Part shown: piece by piece, positions 20,311 to 20,812 of the stretch
How positions within the stretch are numbered: position 1 is the stretch's first letter
How the letters are laid out: each line of letters starts with the position of its first letter
NCBI GenBank assembly: GCA_001179505.1
Contig: CDMY01000454.1
Coordinates: forward strand, 52,708 to 73,519
Length of the DNA: 20,812 bases
From: Vitrella brassicaformis
Lineage: Eukaryota > Sar > Vitrellaceae
Reading direction: 5' to 3'
Made by a program: the position numbers and the translations under genes
Notes under the pieces: model-generated
Database searches by the model: none
What the model was told of the DNA's origin: nothing
The model's input: only the letters and a program-made list of their open reading frames with translations

Positions 20311-20812
20311 ATGACCGTCTTGGCCTTGTGTGCTTCGGCCTTGCTGCTGCTGGCATGTGCCGGCAGCTGTCGCCCAGAGCGGTTACGGCGGCTACGGCTC
20401 CACTCCCGGTGTGTGCGAGAAGAAGGCTGATGTGCACTACGAGTGCCCTTACGGCTTTGAGTTCGACGCCGGCTCACACAAGTGCATCAAACACGACTAC
20501 CAGGACATCAAGTACTACTGCCCTCAGGTACTCAGACGCAAGCAGAACCCGTTGATTGGTTGATTTGCTCCCTTGATTGTGGGTGCAGGGCACCAAGAAG
20601 ACCGCCGAGGGCTGCGTCAAGTACGTCTATGAGGAAAAGACACCCTACTGCAAACACGGCAAGCTCGACGGCCACAAGTGCTTCGATTACGAGTACTACC
20701 CCGTCGAGTACCGATGCCCTTACGGCTACGGCTTCACAGCCGACAAGGCCAAGTGCTACGCCGACAAGTATGAAGACAAGCTCTACAAGTGCCCTTACGG
20801 CTACGAGCTGAC
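20311..20812 (+). CDS. Oocyst-wall-like cysteine-rich secreted protein, partial
   Basis: The cysteine-rich frame is coding from about 20354 to 20527 and from 20589 to the window end, split by a GT-AG intron (20528-20588). It has repeated units of the type CPYGF/CPYGY with a second Cys 12-14 residues later, rich in Tyr, Lys and Asp. This is the pattern of apicomplexan oocyst wall proteins, in which many disulfides build a tough extracellular wall. The ATG at 20311 opens a signal-peptide-like sequence (ALCASALLLLACA) but in a frame one base off from the cysteine repeats. Either an upstream exon with another start splices in near 20365, or there is a one-base error at 20357-20370. The product would be exported. 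The 3' part lies outside the window, so length is unknown. Confidence 0.7.

Noticed and set aside
20037-20555. Plus-strand open frame of 172 codons
   Set aside because: It is Ser/Thr/Ala-rich and crosses the wall-protein exon in a frame without its cysteine pattern.

Overview
The window is nuclear DNA of an intron-rich protist, most likely a chromerid alga such as Vitrella brassicaformis. The species is inferred from gene content, not from a database search. It holds an apicomplexan-type Kelch13 gene, an oocyst-wall-type cysteine-rich secreted protein, an alveolate-style cyclic-nucleotide-domain ion channel, and very many short introns (mostly 55-120 nt) rich in TG/CA repeats. There are no bacterial-type operons, ribosome binding sites, CRISPR arrays or insertion sequences.

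Layout: (1) 102-2017, plus strand, an unrecognised multi-exon gene. (2) 2018-2922, a convergent interval with a weak spliced reading frame near 2471-2789. (3) 2923-5762, minus strand, a six-exon gene for an 824-residue protein with an F-box-like segment. (4) 6001-10537, plus strand, a 23-exon gene for a 947-residue six-transmembrane cation channel with a cyclic-nucleotide-binding domain. (5) 11169-14071, minus strand, a 14-exon Kelch13 orthologue of 585 residues (coiled coil, BTB, six-blade Kelch propeller). (6) 14237-14777, plus strand, a four-exon gene for an 87-residue coiled-coil protein. (7) 15781-19547, minus strand, a 20-exon ORC1 gene of 664 residues (BAH domain, AAA+ ATPase, winged helix). 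(8) 20311 to the window end, plus strand, the start of an oocyst-wall-like cysteine-rich secreted protein, cut by the window edge.

Genes alternate in strand. They form divergent pairs with short shared upstream regions (5763-6000, 14072-14236, 19548-20310) and convergent pairs elsewhere. I joined exons by hand using GT-AG (twice GC-AG) sites and phase. The channel, Kelch13, ORC1, coiled-coil and 824-residue models all sum to exact multiples of three with no internal stop. The genes do not form one pathway: ion transport, ubiquitin/endocytosis-type Kelch biology, DNA replication and wall formation simply lie side by side. I found no clear new multi-gene system. The most interesting signals are the natural residues of Kelch13 at artemisinin-resistance positions, the altered pore signature of the channel, and a triple hairpin in front of ORC1.
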